NCBI GenBank assembly: GCA_965546615.1
Contig: CBEUVQ010000002.1
Coordinates: 1-64,000, forward strand
DNA from: CBEUVQ01 sp965546615
GTDB lineage: Bacteria > Bacillota > Desulfotomaculia > Desulfotomaculales > Desulfohalotomaculaceae
Direction: 5' to 3'
Length of the DNA stretch: 64,000 bases
Of this stretch, positions 22,973 through 32,548 are shown piece by piece. The notes beneath the pieces were generated by a model. It did no database searches and was not told the origin of the DNA. It was given only the letters and a program-made list of their open reading frames with translations. How positions within the stretch are numbered: position 1 is the first letter of the stretch; each line of letters opens with the position of its first letter. The position numbers and the translations under genes are program-made.

Positions 22973-23710
22973 TTAGCCGATGTCCCCATATAAGTACATC
23001 AGAATACTTATCAACGCTAAACCGGCGGTTTCGGTACGCAAAATGCGCGGCCCAAGCGTAACTGTTTTTGCTCCGCACATTTTTGCATTATCAATTTCCG
23101 ACGGTTCAAAACCACCCTCCGGCCCGACAACAATGTAAATATTATTATATTCTCGGTTGGCCAGCACATCTTTAACAGATGCTGCCGTTTCACCTTCCCA
23201 AGGAATAATCAGCAGAGCATCTTCGGGGATTTCGTCAATTACCTCCTGCCATTTAAGCGGAACACTCACTTTGGGCACCAGCGGACGCCGACACTGTTTA
23301 GCTGCTTCTAAAGCTACTCTCTGCCAGCGTTTTTGCCGTTCAACAGCTTTCTTTTCATCCAGCTTAACTACCGAACGGATGCACTTCAAAGGAATAAACC
23401 TGGTTACACCCAGTTCGGTACCTTTTTGAATAACCAGTTCCATTTTATCCCCTTTCGGCAGGCCCTGCACCAATGTAACTTTCACCGGCGGTTCACCTAC
23501 CGCAGCATCTTTGCTGACAATACTGCAAAAAACAGCATCCCGATTATAGCCGGTAATATTTGCTTGATATTGATTTCCCCGACCGTCCAGCAGTGTAACA
23601 GCATCACCTTCACCCAAGCGCAGTACCTTTTGAATATGCTTAACATCCGGTCCGGTAATCACCGCTTGTCTTTTTTTGATGTTGTCCGGGTCTACAAAAA
23701 ATCGTGCCAA
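22973..23710 (-). CDS. rsmE: 16S rRNA (uracil-1498-N3)-methyltransferase RsmE
   Basis: A 245-residue SPOUT-fold methyltransferase. An N-terminal PUA-like domain (about 1-70) precedes the knotted catalytic domain with VVGPEGGFEPSEID and TLGPRILRTETAGLA, the RsmE hallmark. It modifies U1498 in the decoding centre. TTG start. It follows prmA by 10 bases within the dnaK-operon tail. Confidence 0.95.
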   Translation of the reverse strand: MARFFVDPDNIKKRQAVITGPDVKHIQKVLRLGEGDAVTLLDGRGNQYQANITGYNRDAVFCSIVSKDAAVGEPPVKVTLVQGLPKGDKMELVIQKGTELGVTRFIPLKCIRSVVKLDEKKAVERQKRWQRVALEAAKQCRRPLVPKVSVPLKWQEVIDEIPEDALLIIPWEGETAASVKDVLANREYNNIYIVVGPEGGFEPSEIDNAKMCGAKTVTLGPRILRTETAGLALISILMYLYGDIG

Positions 23711-23720
23711 AAAAATCCCT

Positions 23721-24644
23721 CTATTCTTTTTTCAATAGATAAGCCACCCATTCACCTTCGGTCATTCGCTTTTTTAATTTAAATCCGTTTAAGGTAACGG
23801 CTTCTAATACCTCTTCCGCCCGCTCTTTGATAATTCCCGACGTGATAAAGCTGCCTCCGGGCTTGAGCAGTTGATACGCATCGGCGGCTAATTTGATAAT
23901 TACATCAGCAATAATATTAGCAATCATTAAGTCGGGACAGCCCCGGTAATGATCAAGCAGATTGCCGTGAATTACCTGCACTTTATCAGCAGCATCATTT
24001 ATTCTGACGTTTTCTTTCGCCACTTTTACCGCTGTTTCATCCAAATCAATGGCTGTGACCGATGCCGCACCCAGTTTAGCGGCTGCAATGGCCAAAATGC
24101 CGCTGCCGGTGCCAACGTCACATACTTCTTCTCCGCCGGCAATTAAATTTTCCATCAGTTCAAGACACATCGTTGTGGTCGGATGGTTGCCGCAGCCAAA
24201 AGCCATACCCGGATCCAGCTCCAGCATTATCCGCCCGGGCTCAGCAGCCGCCTCCTCCCAGGAGGGCTTAATAAAAAAGCGCTTTCCGATATTCAGCGGT
24301 TTGTAATAGGCCTGCCAAGCGGTAGCCCAGTCTTCTTCCTTTATCTCGCGAATATAAATTTTCGGCTCGGTACTTAAGTTTAACTTACTGATCCGTTCTT
24401 CTAAACAGGCCAACTTTTGCTCTGCACCGTCCACCGGCAGATAGCCTTTTACCACCGGCATGCGTCGACGGTCAAGCATTTCATCGGGAAATTCCCAATG
24501 ATCCCAGCGCCCGGATTCAATATACTTAATAAGAAGGGCGGGGTCATCAATGGCTACCCCGCCACTACCCAATTCTTCAAAGATTAATGAAATCATCTCC
24601 ACACCCTCAGGCGGAGTGTGTACCGCAACTTCCAGGTAGTTCAA
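23721..24644 (-). CDS. prmA: Ribosomal protein L11 methyltransferase
   Basis: A 307-residue enzyme that trimethylates ribosomal protein L11. The substrate-binding N-terminal domain is followed by the SAM motif VCDVGTGSGILAIAAAKLGA (about 171-190), ATAIDLDETAV and the NIIADVI acceptor loop. TTG start with GGAGG 10 bases upstream. Its position after dnaJ is conserved through the Firmicutes. Confidence 0.95.
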   Translation of the reverse strand: MNYLEVAVHTPPEGVEMISLIFEELGSGGVAIDDPALLIKYIESGRWDHWEFPDEMLDRRRMPVVKGYLPVDGAEQKLACLEERISKLNLSTEPKIYIREIKEEDWATAWQAYYKPLNIGKRFFIKPSWEEAAAEPGRIMLELDPGMAFGCGNHPTTTMCLELMENLIAGGEEVCDVGTGSGILAIAAAKLGAASVTAIDLDETAVKVAKENVRINDAADKVQVIHGNLLDHYRGCPDLMIANIIADVIIKLAADAYQLLKPGGSFITSGIIKERAEEVLEAVTLNGFKLKKRMTEGEWVAYLLKKE

Positions 24645-24676
24645 AATAATTTGACCTCCAGTTTAGCATTAGCCGT

Positions 24677-25813
24677 TTAACCTACAAAAGCATCTTTTAC
24701 TTTTTTAAAGAAACTTTTATCAGCACCATGCGGCACCTTTTCACCGGATAACTTGGCAAATTGTCTTAACAGTTCTTTCTGCTGATCAGTCAATTTGGTA
24801 GGAGTGACAATCTTCACCTGCACATGCTGATCGCCGCGACCGGCTCCGTTGACATACGGAATTCCTTTACCCCTCAGCCGGAATACCGCTCCGGTTTGGG
24901 TTCCTTCGGGTACTTTTAACGTTTCTTCGCCATCCAGCGTGGGAACACTGATTACGTCCCCCAATGCTGCCTGAGCAAAACTGATTGGAATTTCACAGAA
25001 AACGTCATTTCCGTCCCGTTTAAATATCTTGTGCGGACGCACCGAAATATATACATATAAGTCCCCCGGCGGACCGCCTTTTACTCCGAGTTCGCCTTCA
25101 CCGTTAAGGCGAATGCGGGTGCCGTTATCCACTCCGGCAGGAATTCTTACATGAATGGTGCGGCTGCGCTTAACCCGCCCGCCGCCGTGACAGGTAGGAC
25201 AGGGTTTATCAATTATTTTACCTTCTCCGTGACAGTGTGAACAGGTCCGCGACTGAACAATTCGTCCAAACGGGGTGTTCACCGCTTGTTGAATTTGCCC
25301 GGTACCGTGGCACATTCCACAGGTTTTAGGTGCCGTACCGGGTGCGGCCCCGCTGCCGCCACAGGTTTCACACTGTTCATAACGAGGAACTTTAATATCC
25401 CGCTCCACGCCAAAAGCTGCTTCTTTAAAAGAAAGCTCCATGTTGAGTCTTAAATCCGCACCTTTCTGCGGTCCGCTGCTGCGGCGCGAAGAACCCCCGC
25501 CAAAAAAGATGTCAAATATATCATTAATACTGCCGAAATCACCACCGCCAAAGCCAAAGTCTCCAAATCCGCCGAAACCTTGTCCGTCGGTACCGGCATG
25601 ACCGAAGCGGTCATATTGGGCACGTTTATCCGGATCACTCAATACCGCATATGCTTCCGCCGCTTCTTTAAATTTGGCTTCCGCTTCTTCTTTGTTATCC
25701 GGGTTGGCATCGGGGTGGTATTTGCGTGCTAATTTCCGGTATGCTTTTTTTATTTCTTCAGCCGAAGCATCTTTTGAAACACCAAGAACTTCATAATAAT
25801 CACGCTTAGCCAA
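24677..25813 (-). CDS. dnaJ: Chaperone DnaJ (Hsp40)
   Basis: A 378-residue type I J-protein. The J domain (1-70) contains HPD in KYHPDANPD; the Gly/Phe linker (about 75-115) follows; four CxxCxGxG zinc repeats lie at about 148-206 (CETCGGSG, CGMCHGTG, CSHCHGEG, CPTCHGGG); then the two substrate-binding beta domains. It delivers unfolded clients to DnaK. TTG start. A hairpin in the dnaK-dnaJ gap may lower dnaJ expression relative to dnaK. Confidence 0.97.
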   Translation of the reverse strand: MAKRDYYEVLGVSKDASAEEIKKAYRKLARKYHPDANPDNKEEAEAKFKEAAEAYAVLSDPDKRAQYDRFGHAGTDGQGFGGFGDFGFGGGDFGSINDIFDIFFGGGSSRRSSGPQKGADLRLNMELSFKEAAFGVERDIKVPRYEQCETCGGSGAAPGTAPKTCGMCHGTGQIQQAVNTPFGRIVQSRTCSHCHGEGKIIDKPCPTCHGGGRVKRSRTIHVRIPAGVDNGTRIRLNGEGELGVKGGPPGDLYVYISVRPHKIFKRDGNDVFCEIPISFAQAALGDVISVPTLDGEETLKVPEGTQTGAVFRLRGKGIPYVNGAGRGDQHVQVKIVTPTKLTDQQKELLRQFAKLSGEKVPHGADKSFFKKVKDAFVG

Positions 25814-25846
25814 TGGATCACCACCTTTATGCTGGTCATTACAAAT

Positions 25847-25874
25847 ACAGGGGAGGAAACCAGGCCTCCCCTGT
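25847..25874 (-). other. Perfect hairpin in the dnaK-dnaJ gap
   Basis: ACAGGGGAGG and CCTCCCCTGT form a 10-bp perfect stem with an 8-base loop. No T run follows on either strand, so it is more likely an RNA stability or processing element, or a weak terminator, than a full terminator. Confidence 0.6.
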
Positions 25875-25911
25875 TAGCAGTTTATTATATCATCAATATG
25901 CCGGTTGCGAG

Positions 25912-27738
25912 TTACTTGTTATCATCTTTTACTTCGTAATCAGCATCTACAACATTGTCGTCCTGCTTTGCTCCCTCTTGAGGGCCGGCAGACTGCGCAT
26001 TAGCTGCATTTTGCTGATACATTGCAGCAGACAATTCATGCAGCGGCTTTTGCAGTGCTTCAGTCTTCTGCTTGATCAGCTCAACATCATCGCCGCCCAT
26101 TGCCGAACGCAGTTCCTCCACTGCTTTTTTCACGTTATCAATCATTGTACTATCGGCCTTATCTTTAAAATCATCAATAGCTTTTTCTGCTTGATAAATC
26201 AAGCTGTCCGCGTTGTTGCGGGCTTCAACCTGCTCTTTGCGCTTTTTATCTTCTTCGGCATATTTTTCGGCATCGTTTACCATTCTTTCAATTTCCTGAT
26301 CAGATAATCCGCCGGTGCCGGAAATGGTGATGCTTTGGGCTTTCCCGGTAGAAATATCTTTAGCGGAAACATTTACAATACCGTTGGCATCGATATCAAA
26401 TTTAACTTCAATTTGCGGAACACCCCGCGGTGCCGGCGGAATACCGCTTAAAGTAAACCGACCTAAAGTTTTGTTATCAGCTGCCATTTGTCGTTCACCC
26501 TGCAGCACATGGATTTCTACCGAAGTTTGGTTATCAGCCGCAGTGGAGAAAATTTGGCTCTTAGAAGTCGGAATAGTGGTATTGCGCTCAATTAAGCGGG
26601 TAAAAACACCACCAAGTGTTTCAATACCCAAAGACAGCGGAGTAACATCTAACAGCAGCACGTCTTTAACCTCACCGGCCAAAACACCTGCTTGAATTGC
26701 CGCCCCAATGGCAACACACTCGTCTGGGTTAATCCCTTTGTACGGTTCCTTACCCAAATATTTTTTAATTGCTTCTTGTACTGCCGGGATACGGGTTGAG
26801 CCGCCAACCAGCAGCACTTTGCCAATATCCTTAGGCTCTAAGCCGGCATCTGCAAGGGCCTGCCGGGTTGGGCCCATGGTTTTTTCCACCAAATCCGCAG
26901 TAAGTTCTTCAAATTTAGCCCGGGTAAGATTTAAATCTAAGTGTTTCGGTCCATCCGCACCGGCGGTAATAAACGGCAGGTTAATATTAGTGCTCATCAC
27001 CCCGGACAGCTCGATTTTCGCTTTTTCCGCAGCCTCTTTCAGGCGCTGCATTGCCATGCGGTCATTTTTCAGATCAATGCCGGCTTCTTTCTTAAATTCA
27101 GCAACCATCCAGTCAATAATCCGCTGGTCAAAATCATCACCACCCAAACGGTTGTTACCGCTGGTAGCTTTAACTTCAAACACACCTTCACCCAGCTCAA
27201 GAATGGACACGTCAAAGGTTCCGCCGCCAAGGTCGTAAACCAAAATAGTTTGGTCTTCTCCTTTATCTAAACCATAAGCCAATGATGCCGCGGTAGGCTC
27301 GTTGATAATCCGCAGCACTTCTAAACCGGCAATTTTACCGGCATCTTTGGTTGCCTGCCGCTGAGCATCGGTAAAATATGCAGGAACAGTGATTACTGCC
27401 TGGTCTACTTTTTCTCCCAAATAAGCTTCAGCATCTGCTTTTAATTTTTGCAGTATCATTGCGGATATCTCTTGCGGGGTGTAATGCTTGCCGTCAATCT
27501 CAACTTTAAAGTCAGTTCCCATATGACGTTTAACAGAAATCACGGTGCGTTCAGGGTTGGTTACCGCCTGCCTTTTTGCCACTTGGCCTACCAAGCGTTC
27601 ACCGGTTTTAGAAAAACCAACTACCGAAGGGGTGGTACGCCCCCCTTCAGCATTTGGAATTACTACTGCTTCGCCGCCTTCCATTACAGCTACACAGGAG
27701 TTAGTTGTACCTAAGTCTATACCAATTACTTTGCCCAT
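25912..27738 (-). CDS. dnaK: Chaperone DnaK (Hsp70)
   Basis: A 608-residue Hsp70. The ATPase domain opens GIDLGTTNSCVAV and carries YDLGGGTFDVSIL (about 167-179) and VLLVGGSTRIPAV. The linker DVLLLDVTPLSLGIE (about 360-374) precedes the substrate-binding domain, and the lid ends in an acidic tail. Length and the missing insertion near residue 80 match Gram-positive DnaK. It lies 35 bases after grpE in a CIRCE-controlled operon. Confidence 0.98.
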   Translation of the reverse strand: MGKVIGIDLGTTNSCVAVMEGGEAVVIPNAEGGRTTPSVVGFSKTGERLVGQVAKRQAVTNPERTVISVKRHMGTDFKVEIDGKHYTPQEISAMILQKLKADAEAYLGEKVDQAVITVPAYFTDAQRQATKDAGKIAGLEVLRIINEPTAASLAYGLDKGEDQTILVYDLGGGTFDVSILELGEGVFEVKATSGNNRLGGDDFDQRIIDWMVAEFKKEAGIDLKNDRMAMQRLKEAAEKAKIELSGVMSTNINLPFITAGADGPKHLDLNLTRAKFEELTADLVEKTMGPTRQALADAGLEPKDIGKVLLVGGSTRIPAVQEAIKKYLGKEPYKGINPDECVAIGAAIQAGVLAGEVKDVLLLDVTPLSLGIETLGGVFTRLIERNTTIPTSKSQIFSTAADNQTSVEIHVLQGERQMAADNKTLGRFTLSGIPPAPRGVPQIEVKFDIDANGIVNVSAKDISTGKAQSITISGTGGLSDQEIERMVNDAEKYAEEDKKRKEQVEARNNADSLIYQAEKAIDDFKDKADSTMIDNVKKAVEELRSAMGGDDVELIKQKTEALQKPLHELSAAMYQQNAANAQSAGPQEGAKQDDNVVDADYEVKDDNK

Positions 27739-27773
27739 TTAACCTTCAACCTCCTGAATATATCCTAAGTAAA

Positions 27774-28340
27774 TTACTTTGCCACTTTCACCATTGCCGG
27801 TCTAATTACTTTGCCTTTTAAAGTGTAACCTTTACGCATTTCTTCAACAACAATGTTTTCGTCAGCATCTGCTTCAACTTGCATAATTGCCTCATGCTTG
27901 TTGGGATCAAATTCTTCTCCTTCTGCGGCAATTTCTTCCAAGCCTTCTTTTGCCAAGACTTCTTTCAGCTGTCGATAAATCATCTGTACACCGGACACGA
28001 AATCTTTACCGGTTTTATCAGCAGCTGCAAACGCGCGGTCAAAGTTGTCAAGAACCGGCAAAAGCTCGGTAATTAAACCTTCACTTGCAAATTTTAAAAG
28101 TTCCTCACGTTCTTGACGTGAACGCCGGCGAAAATTGTCAAAATCAGCTTGTGTTCTCAACAAACGATTATAACAATCTTCCGCCTCATTAGTTTTGGCA
28201 GCCAACTGCTGCTGCAGCTCCTCAACAGACGGTTCTTTATTGTCAGCTGTCTGCTCATGCTTTTCTTCTTGAGTACTCTGGTCTTCAGATTGATTATGTA
28301 ATTCTTCGTTTTGCTCGGTATTTATTTTTTCATCGGTCAA
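27774..28340 (-). CDS. grpE: Nucleotide exchange factor GrpE
   Basis: A 188-residue DnaK cochaperone. A charged Glu/Gln-rich N terminus and long coiled coil (about 35-85) lead to the conserved RLLRTQADFDNFRRRS and LPVLDNFDRAF, then the beta domain (MRKGYTLKGKVIRPAMVKV). It releases ADP from DnaK. I chose the TTG at 28340, which follows GAGGTGGG by about 5 bases; upstream sequence does not look coding. Confidence 0.96.
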   Translation of the reverse strand: MTDEKINTEQNEELHNQSEDQSTQEEKHEQTADNKEPSVEELQQQLAAKTNEAEDCYNRLLRTQADFDNFRRRSRQEREELLKFASEGLITELLPVLDNFDRAFAAADKTGKDFVSGVQMIYRQLKEVLAKEGLEEIAAEGEEFDPNKHEAIMQVEADADENIVVEEMRKGYTLKGKVIRPAMVKVAK

Positions 28341-28465
28341 AAAAACCCACCTCACTCTTCCAAAGGCTGCATTCCTAATGCTGATTATCTGCACACCGCA
28401 AATTCGGGTGACAGCTCAGCGAAACGGCCGACACCGCTCCCTACAGATTTTGGGAACAATGCATG

Positions 28466-30031
28466 TTAAAACTCGCTTTCTTTCTCTTCTTGGGAATTTT
28501 CGTCGCGCATTTTAATGATGGTATCTATTCTTAAAATTGCTTCAGCAATTTCGCCCGCAGCTTTAACGGCATGCAGTTTTACCAGCATCGGGTCTACCAC
28601 CCCAAGCTGATACATATCCGCAACATCGCCGGTATCACAGTCTATCGCCAGCGATATTTTTTTGTTCTCTACCTGAGCGGCATTAACATCGCCGATCTTC
28701 TCCAACGGATTAAAACCGGCATTGGCGACAATTTGGGAAATCGGGCGTCTTAACGCACTGGCAACGCAATCCACACCAAACGCAGCCATTCCTCTGATTT
28801 CATCACGCAGTTTTTCCACTTCCCGCGCTATCGCCAATTCCAACGAGCCACCGCCCGGCACTACCCCGCTGCGCACCGCAGCCTGCACCGCACTGGCGGC
28901 ATCTTTGGCTATCCGCTCACGCTCGCCCACCACTTCGGCAGTGGCTGCACCCACCAACACAGTAGCCATCGGCTTACCGCCACCGCCCATAATCCAAAGC
29001 TGTTCTAATTTTTCTTCACTGGTCACTTTTTGGGCATAACCAAGATATTTTGCTAAATTTTCCGCACTTTTACGCAGCCCGGTGCGCTTAATCATCCGCG
29101 CTCCGCAGTGTTCAGCCGCTTTGCGCAGTTCTTTGTTAGCTACCCGCTGCACCACAATAACGCCGGCATCAGTCAGCGCTTCTTCCGCAGCGTCGTTAAC
29201 CCCCCGGTCAACCAGCACCAAACCGACACCTAAATCAATAATTTTTTGCAAGTTAGCGTTAAATTCGTTCTGCAGTTCTAAGTAACGAGCAAATCCGCTT
29301 TCCGTACCTAAAGCTTCATCATCCAATTCTTCCGGCTCAAGAGCGTCATCAATTACCAATACTTTGACGTTTTCTAAATCACGGGGCATTTGCTTATTTA
29401 ATCGTTCCTTACCGATAATCACGCCCATAAATACTTGGTTATCCGCACCCTCTTGCGAAATGACTGTGTCTGCCAGCTTAAAAGTTTTGTCTTTTAACTT
29501 TTCCTCACCAATTAATGCTGCCGCCCTAACCACTAAATCCGCTATATCTTCATGTTCACGCCCGGCAACCAATGCTACCTGCCGCAGCAGCGGATCATCC
29601 AATCCCTTAACTGTTTGAGCCTGCTCTTCGATCATTTGCCGGGCACGCTTTAGCCCCAAACGCAAACCTTCAATTACCCGAGCTACCGGAACACCTTTAG
29701 CAACCTGTTCTACGCCGGCTCCAACCAGCGCTCCCGCCATTACTGTAGCGGTAGTGGTCCCGTCACCAATTTCCTCCTGCTGAGATTTAGCAATGTTTAC
29801 AACCATTTTGGCAGCAGGGTGATTGGCCTCCATCATGGTGAGGATGGTGACCCCGTCGTTGGTAATCACTACTTCGCCGAAGCGGTCGACCAACATGGTA
29901 TCCAAACCCTTGGGGCCTAGCGTACCCTCTACTGCTGAGGCAATCGCCCGCACTGCATTGGAATTGGTAATCAAAGCTGCCAGCCTTTCGTCTACTTCCG
30001 ACCCTTTGCTGGCCTGCTGTTTCAAACTCAA
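28466..30031 (-). CDS. Group III (archaeal-type, bacterial) chaperonin
   Basis: A 521-residue chaperonin of the thermosome/CCT type, not GroEL. ATP-binding motifs are TLGPKGLDTML (about 37-47), NDGVTIL (58-64) and EIGDGTTTATV (87-97); a second set near the C-terminal half is VVPGGGSLELAIA and DTGDVADM. There is a built-in apical protrusion region and no GGM tail. Bacterial members of this kind (Group III, described in Carboxydothermus) form co-chaperonin-independent double rings and are encoded in the dnaK operon, as here between hrcA and grpE. TTG start after AGGGGG. Presumably heat-induced through HrcA/CIRCE. No groES lies nearby. Confidence 0.93.
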   Translation of the reverse strand: MSLKQQASKGSEVDERLAALITNSNAVRAIASAVEGTLGPKGLDTMLVDRFGEVVITNDGVTILTMMEANHPAAKMVVNIAKSQQEEIGDGTTTATVMAGALVGAGVEQVAKGVPVARVIEGLRLGLKRARQMIEEQAQTVKGLDDPLLRQVALVAGREHEDIADLVVRAAALIGEEKLKDKTFKLADTVISQEGADNQVFMGVIIGKERLNKQMPRDLENVKVLVIDDALEPEELDDEALGTESGFARYLELQNEFNANLQKIIDLGVGLVLVDRGVNDAAEEALTDAGVIVVQRVANKELRKAAEHCGARMIKRTGLRKSAENLAKYLGYAQKVTSEEKLEQLWIMGGGGKPMATVLVGAATAEVVGERERIAKDAASAVQAAVRSGVVPGGGSLELAIAREVEKLRDEIRGMAAFGVDCVASALRRPISQIVANAGFNPLEKIGDVNAAQVENKKISLAIDCDTGDVADMYQLGVVDPMLVKLHAVKAAGEIAEAILRIDTIIKMRDENSQEEKESEF

Positions 30032-30058
30032 TGATCGGTTCCCCCTCAAATATTTTAG

Positions 30059-31093
30059 CTACCTTAATTTGAATTTGCTGAGTGCGTAATTTAAGTGCTT
30101 AGTCAAGTGTTCAACAATGGTAATTACTTTGGCGTATTCCATCCGGGTAGGACCCAGCACACCAATCGTCCCCAGCACATGATTATCTAATTGATAGGTA
30201 GCTGTTATCATGGTACAGTCTTTCATCTGTTCATGTGTATTTTCAACACCGATGCGAACAGTTAAACCGTTATTATTTTGATCAGATAAAATCTCATGCA
30301 ATAACGACTCTTGTTCCAACAGTGACAGTAATGTTTTAACCTTTTCTATATTGTGGAACTCAGGCTGGTTTAAAATATTGTATACCCCACCCAAGTAAAT
30401 CTTACTCTCGGCGCTGTCCTGCAGATGCTGTGTTAACAGCTCTATTGCCGTGTCTAAATAACTTCTGTAACGGTGCAGTTCATGATAAATTTCTTTCAGT
30501 ATTGTCAACCGAATTTGCGGCATGGTAAAGCCGGCCAGTTTCGCATTTAACACCGCTGAAATCTGCTGCAGATCTGCAGCGGTGATGCTTTCATCTACAT
30601 CCATTAAATGATGGTGAACAGCACCGGTGTCCAGCACAGCAATGACCATCGCCTGAGTCGGGCTCATCGATACTAAGTGAATATGCTTGATAGCAGATGA
30701 ACGGGGCTGCGGAGCCATTACCATCGATGTATAGTTGGTCAGGCGGTACAGCAGCTGACCGGTTTGGTTAATCAGCTTCCCGATTTCTTCTGCCTTGGTT
30801 TGATAACTGCGATTAATTATTTCTTTCTCTTCCGGATTAAGCTCCAACGGTTCCATCAAATAATCCACATAGTAGCGGTAACCCAAATGTGACGGAATGC
30901 GGCCGGCTGATGTGTGCGGCTGCTCAATAAAGCCTAAGTCTTCTAAATCAGCCATTTCGTTGCGAATGGTAGCCGGACTTACTCCCAGATTATATTTGCG
31001 CGAAATGGTTCGTGACCCTACCGGTTCGGCAGTAGAAATGTAATCTTTAATAATAGCCAGCAGCACCTTTTTCTTGCGTTCATCCATTTTCAT
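30059..31093 (-). CDS. hrcA: Heat-inducible transcription repressor HrcA
   Basis: A 344-residue repressor. The N-terminal winged helix includes EPVGSRTISRKYNLGVSPATIRNEMADLE (about residues 18-46, the DNA-reading part), followed by GFIEQPHTSAGRIPS and a GAF-like dimer domain. It binds CIRCE and is normally kept active by a chaperonin; here the only chaperonin in the operon is Group III. ATG at 31093 follows GGAGG by 10 bases and lies 18 bases from the CIRCE it should recognise, so it autoregulates. Confidence 0.97.
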   Translation of the reverse strand: MKMDERKKKVLLAIIKDYISTAEPVGSRTISRKYNLGVSPATIRNEMADLEDLGFIEQPHTSAGRIPSHLGYRYYVDYLMEPLELNPEEKEIINRSYQTKAEEIGKLINQTGQLLYRLTNYTSMVMAPQPRSSAIKHIHLVSMSPTQAMVIAVLDTGAVHHHLMDVDESITAADLQQISAVLNAKLAGFTMPQIRLTILKEIYHELHRYRSYLDTAIELLTQHLQDSAESKIYLGGVYNILNQPEFHNIEKVKTLLSLLEQESLLHEILSDQNNNGLTVRIGVENTHEQMKDCTMITATYQLDNHVLGTIGVLGPTRMEYAKVITIVEHLTKHLNYALSKFKLR

Positions 31094-31110
31094 CCCGGCA
31101 CCACCTCCTG

Positions 31111-31137
31111 TTAGCACTCTTAGTTATTGAGTGCTAA
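31111..31137. promoter_or_regulatory. CIRCE operator
   Basis: TTAGCACTC, nine bases, GAGTGCTAA: a perfect match to the HrcA-binding consensus, located between the -10 box and the hrcA start. Confidence 0.98.
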
Positions 31138-31150
31138 GTTACTACAATTT

Positions 31151-31179
31151 AACATAGCACCTGACTAGGTTTTTGTCAA
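31151..31179 (-). promoter_or_regulatory. Sigma-A promoter of the hrcA-chaperonin-grpE-dnaK operon
   Basis: TTGACA, 17 bases, TATGTT, immediately upstream of CIRCE. Confidence 0.85.
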
Positions 31180-31219
31180 GCAGGTTGGTTTAGCTGTTCA
31201 GGCAGCTGACTGTACTCAG

Positions 31220-32359
31220 TTAAACAAATTCGGCAAAAACAACGTTGGCCAACGGCAGCCCTTTCTGCGTTAATTTTAAATGAGTAGCCGTCAGTTCCAG
31301 CAGCCCCTGCGCACACAGTTCAGCAATCTGCTTTGGCCAAACATTCTGCACATCCTGCCGAAAGCGCTCGTAAAACGCGCATAAACTTAAGCCTTCTAAT
31401 AATCTCAAACCCATAATTGCGGTTTCAATCATATCATCTTTGACAGTTAAGGAATTGTGTTCACTGACCGGCAGTTCACCTGCTGTCAATTTGCTGACAT
31501 ATTCCTCCAAACCGCCGGTGTTGGCCCAGCGTTCATTATTTACATGTGAATGAGCCGCCGGTCCTAAACCCAAATAGTAACCGTTATGCCAGTAAACAAG
31601 GTTGTGTTTGGATTGAAACCCAGGCTGTGCAAAATTAGATATTTCATAGTGCAGATAACCGTTGGCAGCAAGAAAGTCGATAGTTTCTTGATACATCGCC
31701 AGTTCCAGCTCTTCAGAACAGCGGTTTAACCGGCCGCATTCTACCGCTGTGGTGAGCGGTGTATTTTCCTCCAGCTGCAAACTGTAACAGGACAGGTGCC
31801 GGGGGCTTAGATCGAGCACTGATCTTAACGACTGCTGCCACTCCGTCAGCGATTGGTTGGGAAGGCCGAAAATTAAATCTAAGTTAATGTTTTCAAAGCC
31901 GGCACAGCGAGCATCGGCCACCGCCTGTACTGCCTGCTGATAATTGTGTACCCGCCCAAGCAGGTTTAACAAATGCTGTTGGCAGGCCTGCACCCCTATG
32001 CTTAAACGATTGACACCCAGCTGCTTTAATGTGTACAGTTTTTCCCAGTTGACAGTGCCGGGATTGGCTTCAATGGTTACTTCGGCATTTGGCGCCCAGT
32101 GAAAATACTTTTGCACAGCAAGCAGCAGTTTTTCTAACTGTGCCGTCTTTAATACTGTAGGTGTGCCACCGCCGATAAAGACAGTGGCAGGTTGTCTTTG
32201 CAAGCGAGACAATGTGCACGCATAATGCTGCAGTTCTAATTCCAAAGCTGTCAGATAGCTTTCGGCGGCATCTGCACTATAGGAATAAGAAACAAAATCA
32301 CAGTAGCTGCATTTGCGCATGCAAAAAGGAACGTGAATGTATAAACTTAATGAATCCAT
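31220..32359 (-). CDS. hemW: HemW-like radical-SAM protein (heme chaperone family)
   Basis: A 379-residue radical-SAM protein with YIHVPFCMRKCSYCDF (cluster cysteines in CxxxCxxC, about residues 13-20), GGGTPTVL and NLDLIFGLPNQ. Members were long annotated as oxygen-independent coproporphyrinogen oxidase; the lepA-linked group is HemW, which inserts heme into client proteins. The fourth cysteine after CxxC that marks HemN is replaced (CDFVSY). It lies between lepA and hrcA as in most Firmicutes. Confidence 0.92.
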   Translation of the reverse strand: MDSLSLYIHVPFCMRKCSYCDFVSYSYSADAAESYLTALELELQHYACTLSRLQRQPATVFIGGGTPTVLKTAQLEKLLLAVQKYFHWAPNAEVTIEANPGTVNWEKLYTLKQLGVNRLSIGVQACQQHLLNLLGRVHNYQQAVQAVADARCAGFENINLDLIFGLPNQSLTEWQQSLRSVLDLSPRHLSCYSLQLEENTPLTTAVECGRLNRCSEELELAMYQETIDFLAANGYLHYEISNFAQPGFQSKHNLVYWHNGYYLGLGPAAHSHVNNERWANTGGLEEYVSKLTAGELPVSEHNSLTVKDDMIETAIMGLRLLEGLSLCAFYERFRQDVQNVWPKQIAELCAQGLLELTATHLKLTQKGLPLANVVFAEFV

Positions 32360-32504
32360 GATAAATCCTCTTTGATATAGTTTTTCCTTTTCTCAGCAAA
32401 TTAAAACGGTTCGGTTCTTAATGTACCGGTTTGGTTTTACCGGCAGCATCGTCAGATCAACGCGGTCACAAAACGCTCAACACAGTTTGCCGCATTAAGC
32501 ATAT

Positions 32505-32534
32505 AAAAATGTGCACGCTTGAAGCATGCACATT
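32505..32534 (-). terminator. Terminator of lepA
   Basis: AATGTGCATGC/GCGTGCACATT, 11-bp stem (one G-U pair), 5-base loop, followed by TTTAT on the minus strand. Confidence 0.85.
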
Positions 32535-32548
32535 ATTTGTTGTTTCAT

